From Phocaeicola paurosaccharolyticus JCM 15092 (lineage in GTDB: Bacteria > Bacteroidota > Bacteroidia > Bacteroidales > Bacteroidaceae), in assembly GCF_000613805.1 (NCBI RefSeq), contig NZ_BAJR01000023.1, positions 1 to 49,249 of the forward strand: 49,249 bases of DNA, read 5' to 3'. Numbering within the stretch: position 1 is the stretch's first letter; every line of letters starts with the position of its first letter. The position numbers were made by a program, and so were the translations under genes. The notes beneath the pieces are model-generated. The model saw only the letters and a list, made by a program, of their open reading frames with translations. It ran no database searches and was not told the origin of the DNA. Below, piece after piece: positions 17,485 to 27,582 of this stretch.

Positions 17485-18606
17485 ATGATTGATCATTTTC
17501 TTATCGCTACAATATATACCGCACTAATTGTAATGCTTCTATCGGCAAGTACTTTATTTGCCTTTCACAAAAGTGGGGACAGGTCAAGAATTATATTGGG
17601 AGTGATTATCTCGTTTTCCGTTGTTAACTATATACCTCGATTGATAAAAGCAATGGATGGAATATTCCAAGGACCTGTTTTGAGTGTTCCAATGTTATCA
17701 CTGGCACTATTCATGATTTTGTCCTATACTATATACCCTATTGAAGTAATATCTCCTGGTTGGACAAATAGAAAAAGATTACTGATGTTATATACTCCTG
17801 TAATATTAATATTGTCATTCTACGGATTAACTCTTCTTTTTGGAGTAGAATATAAAGAGTATTCAAGTATAATAGAGATGCTTCCTCATTTTCATGATTT
17901 TAATGTTGCATTCCGTCTTTTTATATGCTTTATACTTTGTTTACCCATATTCTTAATATTTTATATTCCTTATACCCGTAAATTCAATAATACGGATAGA
18001 ACATGGATGATAGTATATGTGATAAGCGGTATAATAGATGTAATGACCTACCTGTTGATTTTATCGTATCATACCAAGATAATATCTATTATATATTTTC
18101 ATTTCACAATGGCTATTACTGCACTTAGACTTTATATGGAACTGATTTATCGTATTGTAGACAAGAATGTTACAAACGAAGAAATAATGCTTGCCAGTAG
18201 AGATGAGAAAAATGAAATACTGCATAATATAATTAAGGATGAAAACGAGAATTATCACAAAGAAAGCAACTTGTTCATCCGATTGGAGAAATATATGATT
18301 GACAACCAGGCTTGGCGAAATCCTAATCTATCACTGGGCATGTTAACAGAAGAGATGGGAACTAACCGTACATCATTGACAAATGAAATACATAAATATG
18401 GAATAGATAGTATTACTACTTATATTAATAATTATCGTATCAGTGATTTTATATTTCTTCTTAATAAATATAATGAGATGAGCATTAAAGAGGCATTCTA
18501 TATATGTGGATATCGTTCTCGTACCACAGCTATAAGAAATTTCCGTACTATTACAGGTAAGACTCCTACAGAATATTTTGGAAGAAACATAATGAATTTG
18601 GAATAA
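17485..18606 (+). CDS. Membrane-anchored AraC-family regulator of the PUL
   Basis: A 373-residue protein. The N-terminal 240 residues carry about seven hydrophobic helices (for example ATIYTALIVMLLSASTLFAF, PVILILSFYGLTLLFG and FICFILCLPIFLIFYI). The C-terminal 100 residues are an AraC-type helix-turn-helix (LSLGMLTEEMGTNRTSLTNE, IKEAFYICGYRSRTTAIRNF, then TGKTPTEYF). The frame opens at 17416, but the ATG at 17485 gives a normal membrane start. Regulators of this 7-helix plus HTH form are common in Bacteroidota and probably sense an envelope signal. It is transcribed towards the propeller gene and SusC and is the likely regulator of the locus. Confidence 0.85.
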   Translation: MIDHFLIATIYTALIVMLLSASTLFAFHKSGDRSRIILGVIISFSVVNYIPRLIKAMDGIFQGPVLSVPMLSLALFMILSYTIYPIEVISPGWTNRKRLLMLYTPVILILSFYGLTLLFGVEYKEYSSIIEMLPHFHDFNVAFRLFICFILCLPIFLIFYIPYTRKFNNTDRTWMIVYVISGIIDVMTYLLILSYHTKIISIIYFHFTMAITALRLYMELIYRIVDKNVTNEEIMLASRDEKNEILHNIIKDENENYHKESNLFIRLEKYMIDNQAWRNPNLSLGMLTEEMGTNRTSLTNEIHKYGIDSITTYINNYRISDFIFLLNKYNEMSIKEAFYICGYRSRTTAIRNFRTITGKTPTEYFGRNIMNLE

Positions 18607-18688
18607 ACGAGATGATATGATTCCTTACTATTCCCAATGGTTAGATTGAAAATCCGCTGTATATATGCCGTATAAAATAAATATAAAA

Positions 18689-18719
18689 TTGAAATAGATA
18701 TATAGATTGTTTATCTTTG
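18689..18719 (+). promoter_or_regulatory. Promoter of the beta-propeller gene
   Basis: TTG at 18689-18691, a 20-bp spacer, and TATCTTTG at 18712-18719 match the Bacteroidota -33/-7 consensus. The predicted leader is about 60 nt to the ATG at 18788. Confidence 0.65.
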
Positions 18720-18787
18720 CCAAGACTTATCAGAATCATCATTTTTATGTTTCTAATAAGTCTTGTACTATATATAAACCTTTTAAT

Positions 18788-20416
18788 ATGAAAAAAAGAA
18801 GAATACTCCTTACAGCATTATCATCAATGCTATTTACAATATCCTTTTCACAGATTACAGAACGTGAGAGACCGGCAGAATGGAAAAGCCTTATCAATGG
18901 CGGAAAGTTCATGGATCGTTTCGAAGCTATGCCTCAAGGTAAATTATCTGCCGATGTGTGGGGATATAAAGATGTTGTACCACGTTTTGTAGATAACGGA
19001 ATTGAATCTCCTACTATCTCCTTCTGGGGAGGTAACATAATTAAAGGTGATGATGGAGTATTTAATCTTTTCGTTTGTGGCTGGCCTGAAAATTCGCGTA
19101 AAGGACATATGTTCTGGTCGAATTCTACAACCTTTCATGCTACATCAAAATCTCTCTCCGGGCCCTATAAGATAGAGAATTCTATAGGTAAGGGACACAA
19201 CCCTGAGGCATATCGCCTGAGTGACGGAAGATATCTTGTCTATGTAATCGATGGATATTATATTGCTAATGACCCAAAAGGCCCATGGATATATGGGGTG
19301 TTCCAATTCAACAAACGAGGAAGAAGAATTATTGAAGGATTGTCAAATCTTACATTTGCCAGCCGACAAGATGGGTCAAAACTTATGGTTTGCCGTGGCG
19401 GTGGCATATGGATAAGCCGTGACGGGGTAAAAGAGTATAATCTACTATCCGACAAAAGCACTTATCCTCCGGTTGATGGTGAGTTCGAAGATCCTATAGT
19501 CTGGAAAGATAGCATACAATATCATATGATTGTCAATGATTGGCTTGGAAGAATTGCATTCTACCAACGTTCTAAGGATGGTCTGCACTGGATAACAGAA
19601 CCTGGTGAAGCATATATGCCGGGCATAACAAAACATCAAGATGGCACAGTAGAGAAATGGTTCAAATATGAACGTATGAAGGTGTTCCAAGATGAACAAG
19701 GACGTGTGATACAGGCTAACTTTGCAGTAATAGACACGATAAAATGGGAAGACTTACCTGGAGATAAACATAGCTCTAAGAATGTATGCATTCCTATGAA
19801 TAAGGGAATGTTGCTCACTGTGCTCAATACAAAGCCTGTTACCGAGGCAACAAAGAAGATTGATGTTCTTATAAAGGGAGAAAACGATTTCAACCCTGCA
19901 AAAGATATCGACCTGAAGTCACTACGTTTCGGATCATATAAAGAGGTTAATTATGGCAGAGGCTTTACTGTTTCATCGGTTAAAGAGTCGGGTAATGACC
20001 TGATAGTTTCTTTCAAGGGTAAAAACAGTGGCATAGATAGCGAAGAGTTTGCACCAAAGATGATAGGCAGGAGAAAGGATGGAAAGATGATTTTCGGATA
20101 TGCTGCTCTGCCTTTTGTTGACTACAAACCGGCTATATTATCAGCAACAGCACCTGTATACTTTAAAGATGAGAAGCAGATAAGTGTCAACATAGATAAT
20201 TTCGGTCTCTCTGCATCGCCTGCTACAGATATAGAACTGCTATATAATGATGATGTAATTGCAAGAGGAACATTGGAACCAATAGAACCTTACGGATGCA
20301 GTGAAATATCATTCACAACAAAACCTGAGTTCATACCTCTAAAGAGCAGAAACTTCACAGTAAGATTTATAAGAAATGGAAAGCTTATAGACACAAACAA
20401 TTTTGTTATAGAATAG
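18788..20416 (+). CDS. Secreted five-bladed beta-propeller glycosidase-like protein
   Basis: A 542-residue exported protein: signal peptide (residues 1-21, ending FSQ), a propeller of the GH43/GH117/GH32-like fold (about 50-370), and a C-terminal beta-sandwich resembling a CARDB-type domain (about 430-540). Propeller blades are marked by SPTISFWGGNII, GKGHNPEAYRLSDGRYLVYV, SNLTFASRQDGSKLMV and GEFEDPIVW. Conserved acidic residues lie in the NPEA and FEDP motifs. The frame opens at 18707, but the ATG at 18788 starts the signal peptide and follows a good promoter. It lies between the regulator and SusC, so an exo-acting glycosidase or glycan-sensing role is likely. I cannot place it in a numbered GH family with certainty. 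Confidence 0.7.
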   Translation: MKKRRILLTALSSMLFTISFSQITERERPAEWKSLINGGKFMDRFEAMPQGKLSADVWGYKDVVPRFVDNGIESPTISFWGGNIIKGDDGVFNLFVCGWPENSRKGHMFWSNSTTFHATSKSLSGPYKIENSIGKGHNPEAYRLSDGRYLVYVIDGYYIANDPKGPWIYGVFQFNKRGRRIIEGLSNLTFASRQDGSKLMVCRGGGIWISRDGVKEYNLLSDKSTYPPVDGEFEDPIVWKDSIQYHMIVNDWLGRIAFYQRSKDGLHWITEPGEAYMPGITKHQDGTVEKWFKYERMKVFQDEQGRVIQANFAVIDTIKWEDLPGDKHSSKNVCIPMNKGMLLTVLNTKPVTEATKKIDVLIKGENDFNPAKDIDLKSLRFGSYKEVNYGRGFTVSSVKESGNDLIVSFKGKNSGIDSEEFAPKMIGRRKDGKMIFGYAALPFVDYKPAILSATAPVYFKDEKQISVNIDNFGLSASPATDIELLYNDDVIARGTLEPIEPYGCSEISFTTKPEFIPLKSRNFTVRFIRNGKLIDTNNFVIE

Positions 20417-20470
20417 TATAAAATCACTTTTCATATATACACGGTCATATAGTGCTGACCGGATAAAACA

Positions 20471-20504
20471 AGAGAGACGAATTGCAATAGCTGTTCGTCT
20501 CTCT
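20471..20504 (+). terminator. Hairpin after the propeller gene, possible terminator
   Basis: A perfect 11-bp stem (agagagacgaa at 20471-20481, partner at 20494-20504) with a 12-nt loop, 54 bp after the stop codon. There is no T run after it, so termination would be weak; it could instead protect the mRNA end. Confidence 0.45.
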
Positions 20505-21069
20505 GACTGAATGAAAAATTCATCTACTAAAAACATTACTGTACCTCAAAATATTAAAGAAAGCTACCCATAAACCTATAATCAATATTTCTTTTAGTTC
20601 ATCCTTTTTCATTCAATATCTTAAATATCTTCTTTATCTATTAATCCTTATTTTAGACAGTCAACCAAGATTAAAATCACCATGTATAGTCTTTATACTA
20701 AGCATTTATTATATAATCACAATTGTCAAAATTCACCGCGATTCATAACCGTTTTTGTTCGATTGTAAAAATATCATCTATACTATTATAAAAATAGTAT
20801 TATTTTATCCAAATCTAATATGAAACTTTAAAACAGAATATTACTCTATTATCTTAACAGCCATAAAAATTCAATCTCTATATAATAATGTATAGTTATT
20901 TACTAGATATTGTATTTTTCAATGAAATAGTTATTTTCTTGTTTAAATTCGCTACTACCTACTCCTATTTATTATTATTTACACTAATAATAGATGACAT
21001 AAAATCATCAATAAACAATAAATCACAACGTTTTTTCTTATTTTTTAAAATATAAACTTGCTTATATCA

Positions 21070-21092
21070 AGCTTATACGGCTTGTATAAGCT
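21070..21092. promoter_or_regulatory. Inverted repeat upstream of SusC
   Basis: agcttatac at 21070-21078 and its exact inverse gtataagct at 21084-21092, separated by 5 bp, about 135 bp upstream of the SusC -33 element. It may be an operator or a small hairpin. Confidence 0.4.
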
Positions 21093-21188
21093 ATTTATGC
21101 AATAAAAAGTTCAGCACATAATCTTAATACAAGATATAATTTTTGTCTATTTTTTACAATCAGAATTAATTCAAATATAGTATCACAT

Positions 21189-21235
21189 TGAGCTAAAATT
21201 ATACTTGTTCAACATATTAGCTCATCCTACATTTG
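21189..21235 (+). promoter_or_regulatory. SusC-operon promoter with overlapping inverted repeat
   Basis: TTG at 21205-21207, a 20-bp spacer and TACATTTG at 21228-21235 fit the Bacteroidota promoter consensus. The inverted repeat tgagctaa (21189-21196) and ttagctca (21217-21224) brackets the -33 element and ends 3 bp before the -7 element, where a bound protein could control polymerase access. The leader to the ATG is about 40 nt. Confidence 0.6.
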
Positions 21236-21281
21236 TAAAGCTACAAATAGCTTATTGTAAATTTAAAATCTAATTATCCGT

Positions 21282-24200
21282 ATGAAAAACATTGTTATGT
21301 TTTTGATGGCATTGGCAATTAACTGCCATCTTATTGCCCAAAACCATATTACGGGAGTTGTGACTGACGGTAGTGACAATTCTCCTATAATTGGTGCCAA
21401 CGTACTAATAAAGGGTACGACGGTAGGTACAATTACTGATATCAATGGAAAATATTCTATTGTTGTGCCAGCAGGCAAATCAGTTCTGGTATTTTCTAAT
21501 ATTGGCTACAAAACCTTAGAAGAGACCCTTAAAAGTCGAAAGGTTATCAATGTATCTTTGAAAGAGGATACAGAGATGCTCGACGAGGTGGTGGTAGTTG
21601 GCTATGGTACAATGAAAAAGAGTGACCTATCCGGCTCATCTGTCTCTATGGGAGAAGATAAGATTAAAGGATCTGTCATCACAAGTTTAGACCAGTCTCT
21701 TCAGGGACGTGCAGCAGGTGTTACTGCAGTACAGACATCAGGTGCTCCTGGATCTTCTTCATCAATCCGCGTCCGCGGTCAGGCAACAATCAATGCAAAT
21801 GCCGAACCACTTTATGTAATCGACGGTGTTATAGTACAAGGTGGCGGACAGAGCGGTGCAGATTTCGGCCTGGGTGATGCTTTGGGTAATGGTAAAGTTT
21901 CTACTATTTCACCATTGTCTACAATCAACCCTTCAGATATCCTATCAATGGAGATTCTTAAAGATGCCTCTGCTACAGCTATCTATGGTGCACAAGGTGC
22001 TAACGGTGTTGTCCTCATAACAACAAAACGTGGTAAAGCTGGTGATGCAAAATTCTCATACGATGGAATGTTTGCTCTTCAACGTCAGACAAAACGTCTT
22101 GACTTGATGAATCTTCGCGAATATGCAAATTTCTACAATGATCTGGCAAACAACGGTGAAATTTCAGATCCTAGTAAGACATATTCCGATCCTTCAATAC
22201 TTGGCGCAGGAACAAACTGGCAGGATGCAGTGTTCCGTACAGCAGCACATACTCAGCATCAGCTATCTGCTCAGGGTGGTACAGATAAGATGCAATATTA
22301 TGTTTCTGCTTCATATATGGACCAGGATGGTACCTTGATTGGCTCTAACTTCAACAGATATTCATTCCGTGCTAATCTTGACGCCAATCTTAAATCATGG
22401 CTGAAACTTGGAGTAAGTGCTACTTATACATCTACAGATGAAGATTTGAAGTTGGCAGACAGTGACCAGGGTATTATAAACTACTCACTTACAACTGTTC
22501 CTGATATTCCTATCTACGATATCGACGGTAACTATGCTACAGTAGTTCGTGAGGGATATACAAATCCTAACCCTGTTGCTTTGGCTATGATGGACCAAAT
22601 ATTACTTGAAAGACAGAAACTGACAGGAAATCTTTATTTTGAGGTTACACCATTTAAAAATTTAGTATGGCACTCTGAATTAGGATACGATATTAACTCA
22701 TCAAAAGGTGAACGTTATAAACCAATGGTCGATTTAGGGGGATGGGTACGTTCATCAAATGAGAGCAGCATACAGAAGAACAGCAATAAATTCTGGCAGT
22801 TCAAGAACTATATCACATACACAGGTAATATTGGCAATGATCATCATTTCACTGCAATGCTTGGACAGGAATGTTGGGAAAGCACTTATGACTTCACAAG
22901 TATATCAAACACCAAACTTCCATCGGATGCTGTACATAATCCGGCATTGGGAACAGGTACTCCTACCATAAGTTCAGGCTTCGGAAGTTCGGCTATGGCT
23001 TCATTCTTTACTCGTCTTACATACAACTATGCAGATCGTTATCTAGGTACATATACATATCGTTATGACGGCTCTTCAAACTTCGGTCCAAATAAACGTT
23101 GGGCAGGATTCCACTCTTTGGCTGCTTCATGGAGATTTACAAATGAAGAGTTCTTCAAACCTCTTACTAAAGTTATCAGCAATGGTAAGTTACGTGTAGG
23201 TTACGGACAGACCGGTAACTCAAATATCGGTGGTTACAAATGGGGCTCTCCTATCTCACGTATGCCTTCGGGACTTGGCATGGGATATCGTCCTTCTCAG
23301 ATTCCTAACACATCAATAAAGTGGGAGTCACAGGAACAGTGGAACTTAGGTTTGGATTTGGGACTTTTCCAAGATAGAATAAACCTAACAGTTGATTTGT
23401 ATAAAAAGACATCAAATGATATGTTGATGCAACTCCAGCTGCCATCATACATGGGTACATCGGGTAATGGTTCTTCAGCTTTGGCTGCTCCATATGGAAA
23501 CTATGGAAGTATAGAGAACAAAGGTGTAGAGATTACTTTGAACACTCATCCTCTTGTTGGAAAATTCCAATGGGACAGTGAATTCCAGATCTCTTTCAAC
23601 CGTAACAAACTGAAAGCTCTTTCAGGTACAGGTGGTGGACAGATTGTAGGATACGGACAGTGGACAGACGTTGTCAGTGTGACAAATGTAGGTCAGTCAC
23701 TATACAACTTCTATGGATTTGTATGCGATGGCGTTTACAAAGATCTTGAGGATATCCAGACATCTGCAAAACCGGTGAAATATCCGTCAGATAATGTATT
23801 CAACCGTTCAAACACAGTTTGGGTAGGTGATATAAAATACAAAGATCTCAATGGCGACGGAGTGATAAATGATAATGACAAGACAAATATAGGTTCACCA
23901 ATGCCTAAGTTCACATTTGGTTTCACAAATACATTCCGTTACAAGAACTTTGATATGAGCCTATTCATCAATGGTTCTTACGGCAATAAGGTATACAACT
24001 ATCTTGGCATGAAACTTACTCATATGAATTCTGCTTGGACTAACCAACTGAATGCTGTTGCCGACCGTGCTCAACTTACACCTATCGATGTAAATAAAGA
24101 CTATTCAAATGGTGTTGTTGTAAATGGTGTAACTGTATACAACTGGTATGATGATATCACCAATGTAAAAGTTGCAAATTCAGGAACATTAATTCCACGT

Positions 24201-24503
24201 GCAACAATTGGCGACCCTAATGATAATGACCGTGTAAGCGACAGATATGTTGAAGACGGATCATATATTCGTCTTAAGAATATCACATTAGGATATACAT
24301 TCCCAAAAACAACTATCAAGAAGATAGGTATTGAGTCATTGCGTCTATATGCAAATATACAGAACCTCTTAACGCTGACATCTTACGACGGATACGATCC
24401 TGAAATTGGAGCAAGTACTGCAAGTGCTAATGTTTATGGTCTGGACAACGGTCGTTATCCATCTCCTACTGTCTATTCATTTGGTTTGAATATCTCTTTC
24501 TAA
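21282..24503 (+). CDS. SusC/RagA-family TonB-dependent outer-membrane transporter
   Basis: A 1073-residue protein with a signal peptide (ending HLIAQ), an N-terminal carboxypeptidase-regulatory-like domain (GVVTDGSDNSPIIGANVLIKGT, about 22-95), a SusC-type TonB-box region (DEVVVVGYG, about 101-109), a plug domain (SIRVRG to ANGVVLITTKRGK) and a beta barrel ending in LNISF with the terminal aromatic expected of outer-membrane proteins. It imports oligosaccharides cut at the surface, with SusD as lid. It is the first gene of a plus-strand run through the GH5 gene. The frame is intact over 3.2 kb. Confidence 0.96.
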   Translation: MKNIVMFLMALAINCHLIAQNHITGVVTDGSDNSPIIGANVLIKGTTVGTITDINGKYSIVVPAGKSVLVFSNIGYKTLEETLKSRKVINVSLKEDTEMLDEVVVVGYGTMKKSDLSGSSVSMGEDKIKGSVITSLDQSLQGRAAGVTAVQTSGAPGSSSSIRVRGQATINANAEPLYVIDGVIVQGGGQSGADFGLGDALGNGKVSTISPLSTINPSDILSMEILKDASATAIYGAQGANGVVLITTKRGKAGDAKFSYDGMFALQRQTKRLDLMNLREYANFYNDLANNGEISDPSKTYSDPSILGAGTNWQDAVFRTAAHTQHQLSAQGGTDKMQYYVSASYMDQDGTLIGSNFNRYSFRANLDANLKSWLKLGVSATYTSTDEDLKLADSDQGIINYSLTTVPDIPIYDIDGNYATVVREGYTNPNPVALAMMDQILLERQKLTGNLYFEVTPFKNLVWHSELGYDINSSKGERYKPMVDLGGWVRSSNESSIQKNSNKFWQFKNYITYTGNIGNDHHFTAMLGQECWESTYDFTSISNTKLPSDAVHNPALGTGTPTISSGFGSSAMASFFTRLTYNYADRYLGTYTYRYDGSSNFGPNKRWAGFHSLAASWRFTNEEFFKPLTKVISNGKLRVGYGQTGNSNIGGYKWGSPISRMPSGLGMGYRPSQIPNTSIKWESQEQWNLGLDLGLFQDRINLTVDLYKKTSNDMLMQLQLPSYMGTSGNGSSALAAPYGNYGSIENKGVEITLNTHPLVGKFQWDSEFQISFNRNKLKALSGTGGGQIVGYGQWTDVVSVTNVGQSLYNFYGFVCDGVYKDLEDIQTSAKPVKYPSDNVFNRSNTVWVGDIKYKDLNGDGVINDNDKTNIGSPMPKFTFGFTNTFRYKNFDMSLFINGSYGNKVYNYLGMKLTHMNSAWTNQLNAVADRAQLTPIDVNKDYSNGVVVNGVTVYNWYDDITNVKVANSGTLIPRATIGDPNDNDRVSDRYVEDGSYIRLKNITLGYTFPKTTIKKIGIESLRLYANIQNLLTLTSYDGYDPEIGASTASANVYGLDNGRYPSPTVYSFGLNISF

Positions 24504-24516
24504 CGTCAATAATTGA

Positions 24517-26244
24517 ATGATTATGAAAATCAATAATATAAAATATTTCGCGTTTGCTGCCATGTTGGGCATGAGCGCAACGTCTTGTGAAAGTTTCCTT
24601 GACCGTCCGGCAGAAGATACATACAATGAATCTAATTTCTATCAGAATGATCTGCAATGCGTACAAGGAGTAAACTATCTCTATAACTCACCATGGTATG
24701 ATTTTCAACGTGGATTCATAAAGGTTGGTGAAGTTCTTTCAGGAAACTACTATATGGGTAGCAGTCCTTATCTTACATTTACAGTAAACGGATCGGATGA
24801 GGATCTGAAAAATATGTCAAGTTCATTGTGGGCTGTAAATGGTCATGCAAATACTGTATACAACCGTTTGAAGAGTGCCAATGCATCGGAAAAAGTTAAG
24901 AACCAGTGCATGGGCGAATGTCTTGCTTGGAAAGCTATGGCATACTTCTATCTGGTACGCTCTTTTGGTGCAGTGCCTATCATACATGACAACACTGCCG
25001 AATTGGGCGCAGGAAACTATAACAGTTCAAAAAGAGTACAAGCATCTGATGTATATGAGTATATCATCCTAACTCTCGAGAAGGCAATGGAACTGCTCCC
25101 TGCAAAAGGTGACGCAGGACGTATAGACAAATATTGCGCAGAAGGTCTGCTTGCAAAAGTTTATCTTACTCGCTCAGGTATAACAGGTACTCGCAGTGAA
25201 AGTGACCTGAATAAGGCAGCTGAATATGCTAAGGACGTTATAGACAACTCAGGAAGACATCTCCTTGAAAAATATTCTGATATTTTCAGAATGCAGAACA
25301 ACAAGAATGAGGAGTGCCTCTTCTCATGGCACTGGAACGCAGGCCGTGACCCTTGGACTCAGCAGAACACATTGCAGTCTGACTTGGCTATGGTGGGTTT
25401 CGACGAGTTTGGCGATTGCTGGGGAGGATATGGTGGTATGTCTGTAGATCTTCAAGATGCTTTCGGTGTTAACCTTCTAGCATCTCCTAAAGAGAGAATA
25501 GATGTTGATGAGCGCAGAAAAGCTACCATGATGTTGCCTGGTGATGTATATGATTACTTCTGGACTGACAAAGGTGGTTTCAACTATCTTAAGTTCATAT
25601 ATGACAAAGATGGTTATGGAAAGGGAGGTCCTAACGGACAGCTTCAATCTGCTACAGGAGCAAATTCTGTAAAACATCTATATGGTGATGCATACGACCA
25701 CGAGCAGGCATTGGGTACCTCTGCAGCAAATATGGCCAATGGTCTGAGTACACATATTCTTCGTCTTGCAGATATATACCTTATCTATGCCGAAGCTAAA
25801 ATGGGATTAGCAACATCTACAACTGATGCATCTGCAATTGACGCATATTATGCTGTAAGAAGCCGTTCTGTAGCTTCTGCCACTCGCCCTGCTTCTATTA
25901 CCTGGGAAGATGTATGGAAAGAACGCCGCCTTGAAATGGCTATGGAAGGCGACCGCTGGTATGACTATGTACGTCTATCATATTATGATGCTCAGCGTGC
26001 TATAACAGAATTGAAATCTCAACGTCGCAACTCATATTGGGGATTGGATGCTGTTTATAAGGAGTACTACACTAATGGTACTTATACTGTAACATCTAGC
26101 CAACTTTATAACACTCAGGATCCTATTCCTAATGTTACTAAATCAAGTTTCACACTTCCTTTACCTACAGAAGACCTGGTGTTCAACCCAACCTTAATGG
26201 ATGAGCCTATACATGTAGATATACGTAATACTTATAGCTATTAA
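24517..26244 (+). CDS. SusD/RagB-family glycan-binding lipoprotein
   Basis: A 575-residue surface lipoprotein; the lipobox ends SATSC with Cys24. The SusD family is shown by the start ESFLDRPAEDTYNESNFY, the helical repeats (AYFYLVRSFGAVPIIHD), and the C-terminal WEDVWKERRLEMAMEGDRWYDYVRLS, the hallmark of these proteins. It caps SusC and captures glycan. The ATG at 24523 is an alternative start two codons on. The gene follows SusC by 13 bp, so the pair is cotranscribed. Confidence 0.96.
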   Translation: MIMKINNIKYFAFAAMLGMSATSCESFLDRPAEDTYNESNFYQNDLQCVQGVNYLYNSPWYDFQRGFIKVGEVLSGNYYMGSSPYLTFTVNGSDEDLKNMSSSLWAVNGHANTVYNRLKSANASEKVKNQCMGECLAWKAMAYFYLVRSFGAVPIIHDNTAELGAGNYNSSKRVQASDVYEYIILTLEKAMELLPAKGDAGRIDKYCAEGLLAKVYLTRSGITGTRSESDLNKAAEYAKDVIDNSGRHLLEKYSDIFRMQNNKNEECLFSWHWNAGRDPWTQQNTLQSDLAMVGFDEFGDCWGGYGGMSVDLQDAFGVNLLASPKERIDVDERRKATMMLPGDVYDYFWTDKGGFNYLKFIYDKDGYGKGGPNGQLQSATGANSVKHLYGDAYDHEQALGTSAANMANGLSTHILRLADIYLIYAEAKMGLATSTTDASAIDAYYAVRSRSVASATRPASITWEDVWKERRLEMAMEGDRWYDYVRLSYYDAQRAITELKSQRRNSYWGLDAVYKEYYTNGTYTVTSSQLYNTQDPIPNVTKSSFTLPLPTEDLVFNPTLMDEPIHVDIRNTYSY

Positions 26245-26262
26245 CATTAATCTATAGAAAAA

Positions 26263-27564
26263 ATGAGAAAAAATAAATATACAAAATGGTTCTTGGGCTC
26301 AATCGCTATATTGTCTCTGCTGACAATGGGATCATGCGCTGATGAACCGGATAAATATGAGATTGAAGGCGGTATACCAACTCTGAAATATATACGTCCT
26401 CTTACCCCTGAGGTTTCTGATTCTTTGCTTACAGGAGCTTATATGTCAAATAGTATCTGCCTGGTAGGTGATAATCTAAGAAGTATAGTTGCAATGTATT
26501 TCAATGACCAAAAGGCCGTTCTTAATACTAGTTATATGACAGATCATACAGTAATCGTTGATGTACCTAAAGAGATTCCAACAAAGGTTACAGATAAGAT
26601 TTATATGATAACCAAGTCAAGTGATACAATAACATACGATTTTAAAGTTCTTGTACCATCTCCTTCAGTAAACACAATGTCGTGTGAGTATGCCAAACCT
26701 GGTAGTGAGGCTACGATTTATGGTGACTACTTTATTGACGATGAGAATGTGCCACTTAAGATAACTATGGCAGAGAATGTTCCTGTAACTAAAATTACTA
26801 AGATAACAAAGACTGCCGTAAGCTTTATTGTACCTGACAACGCTCCTTCAGGATATATAAATGTGAAGTCTATATATGGAACCAGTCGCTCTAAATTCCA
26901 GTATGCCGACAAACGTAACATACTTTTTGACTGGGACGGATCGCATGGTGGAATGGCAACAGGACACGGATGGCGTAATGGTGTGATAAAGAACAATGAC
27001 CCTATTGAAAGTATAGACGGATCATACCTCTACTTCGGAGGTGCATCAATGTTGGGAGCTATTGGAGGTACATGGGCAGAAGATAATTTCTGTGTTAACT
27101 ACTGGCCTGAGCCTAATAAAGGATACCCTGAACTCTCCTCTCTTCCTGAGTTTGAGAAGATGATAAAAGAGTACGGCGTAAATAATCTGCAGGTTAAGTT
27201 CGAAGCTTATGTACCAACATCAAATCCTTGGATGTCATCTGCTTTACAGGTAATATTCTCTGGAAATAGTGATGTAACATTTGCAACGGCAGGTAACGCT
27301 TACTATGGTAAAGCTGAACTACCACGCGGTCTATGGATGCCTTGGAAAGATAATGGTACTTATAATACTGCAGATAAATGGATTACTGTATCAATTAAAT
27401 TTGCCGACTTCAACAAAAAGAATGACGGTAGTGCTTGTTCAACAGCATTCTCTAAGAGCATGCTGACAGGACTTACATTATTCGTATGGCATGGTGGATT
27501 AGCCGGAACTGATTGCAATCCTGTTATTTGCATAGATAATATTCGTGTGGTTCCTGTTGAATAA
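26263..27564 (+). CDS. Surface glycan-binding lipoprotein (IPT/TIG type)
   Basis: A 433-residue lipoprotein (lipobox ending MGSC, Cys25). Residues about 40-210 form two immunoglobulin-like IPT/TIG modules (ICLVGDNLRSIVAMYFND and ATIYGDYFIDDENVPLKI). The C-terminal 220 residues form a beta-rich domain with many Trp and Tyr (NYWPEPNKGY, NPWMSSALQVIFSG, GLWMPWKDNGTY, FVWHGGLAG) of the kind that binds glycan in SGBP proteins. It follows SusD by 18 bp and shares its transcript. It probably presents the polysaccharide at the cell surface; it has no catalytic motif. Confidence 0.82.
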   Translation: MRKNKYTKWFLGSIAILSLLTMGSCADEPDKYEIEGGIPTLKYIRPLTPEVSDSLLTGAYMSNSICLVGDNLRSIVAMYFNDQKAVLNTSYMTDHTVIVDVPKEIPTKVTDKIYMITKSSDTITYDFKVLVPSPSVNTMSCEYAKPGSEATIYGDYFIDDENVPLKITMAENVPVTKITKITKTAVSFIVPDNAPSGYINVKSIYGTSRSKFQYADKRNILFDWDGSHGGMATGHGWRNGVIKNNDPIESIDGSYLYFGGASMLGAIGGTWAEDNFCVNYWPEPNKGYPELSSLPEFEKMIKEYGVNNLQVKFEAYVPTSNPWMSSALQVIFSGNSDVTFATAGNAYYGKAELPRGLWMPWKDNGTYNTADKWITVSIKFADFNKKNDGSACSTAFSKSMLTGLTLFVWHGGLAGTDCNPVICIDNIRVVPVE

Positions 27565-27582
27565 ATAAAAAACGAATAAGAT

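Larger units (their letters stand above)
20417..21281. other. Long A/T-rich leader between the propeller gene and SusC
   Basis: 865 bp without a supported gene. It holds a hairpin near its start, a 9-bp inverted repeat at 21070-21092, a second 8-bp inverted repeat at 21189-21224 and the SusC promoter. No RNA gene was recognised in the remainder (20505-21069). Confidence 0.6.
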
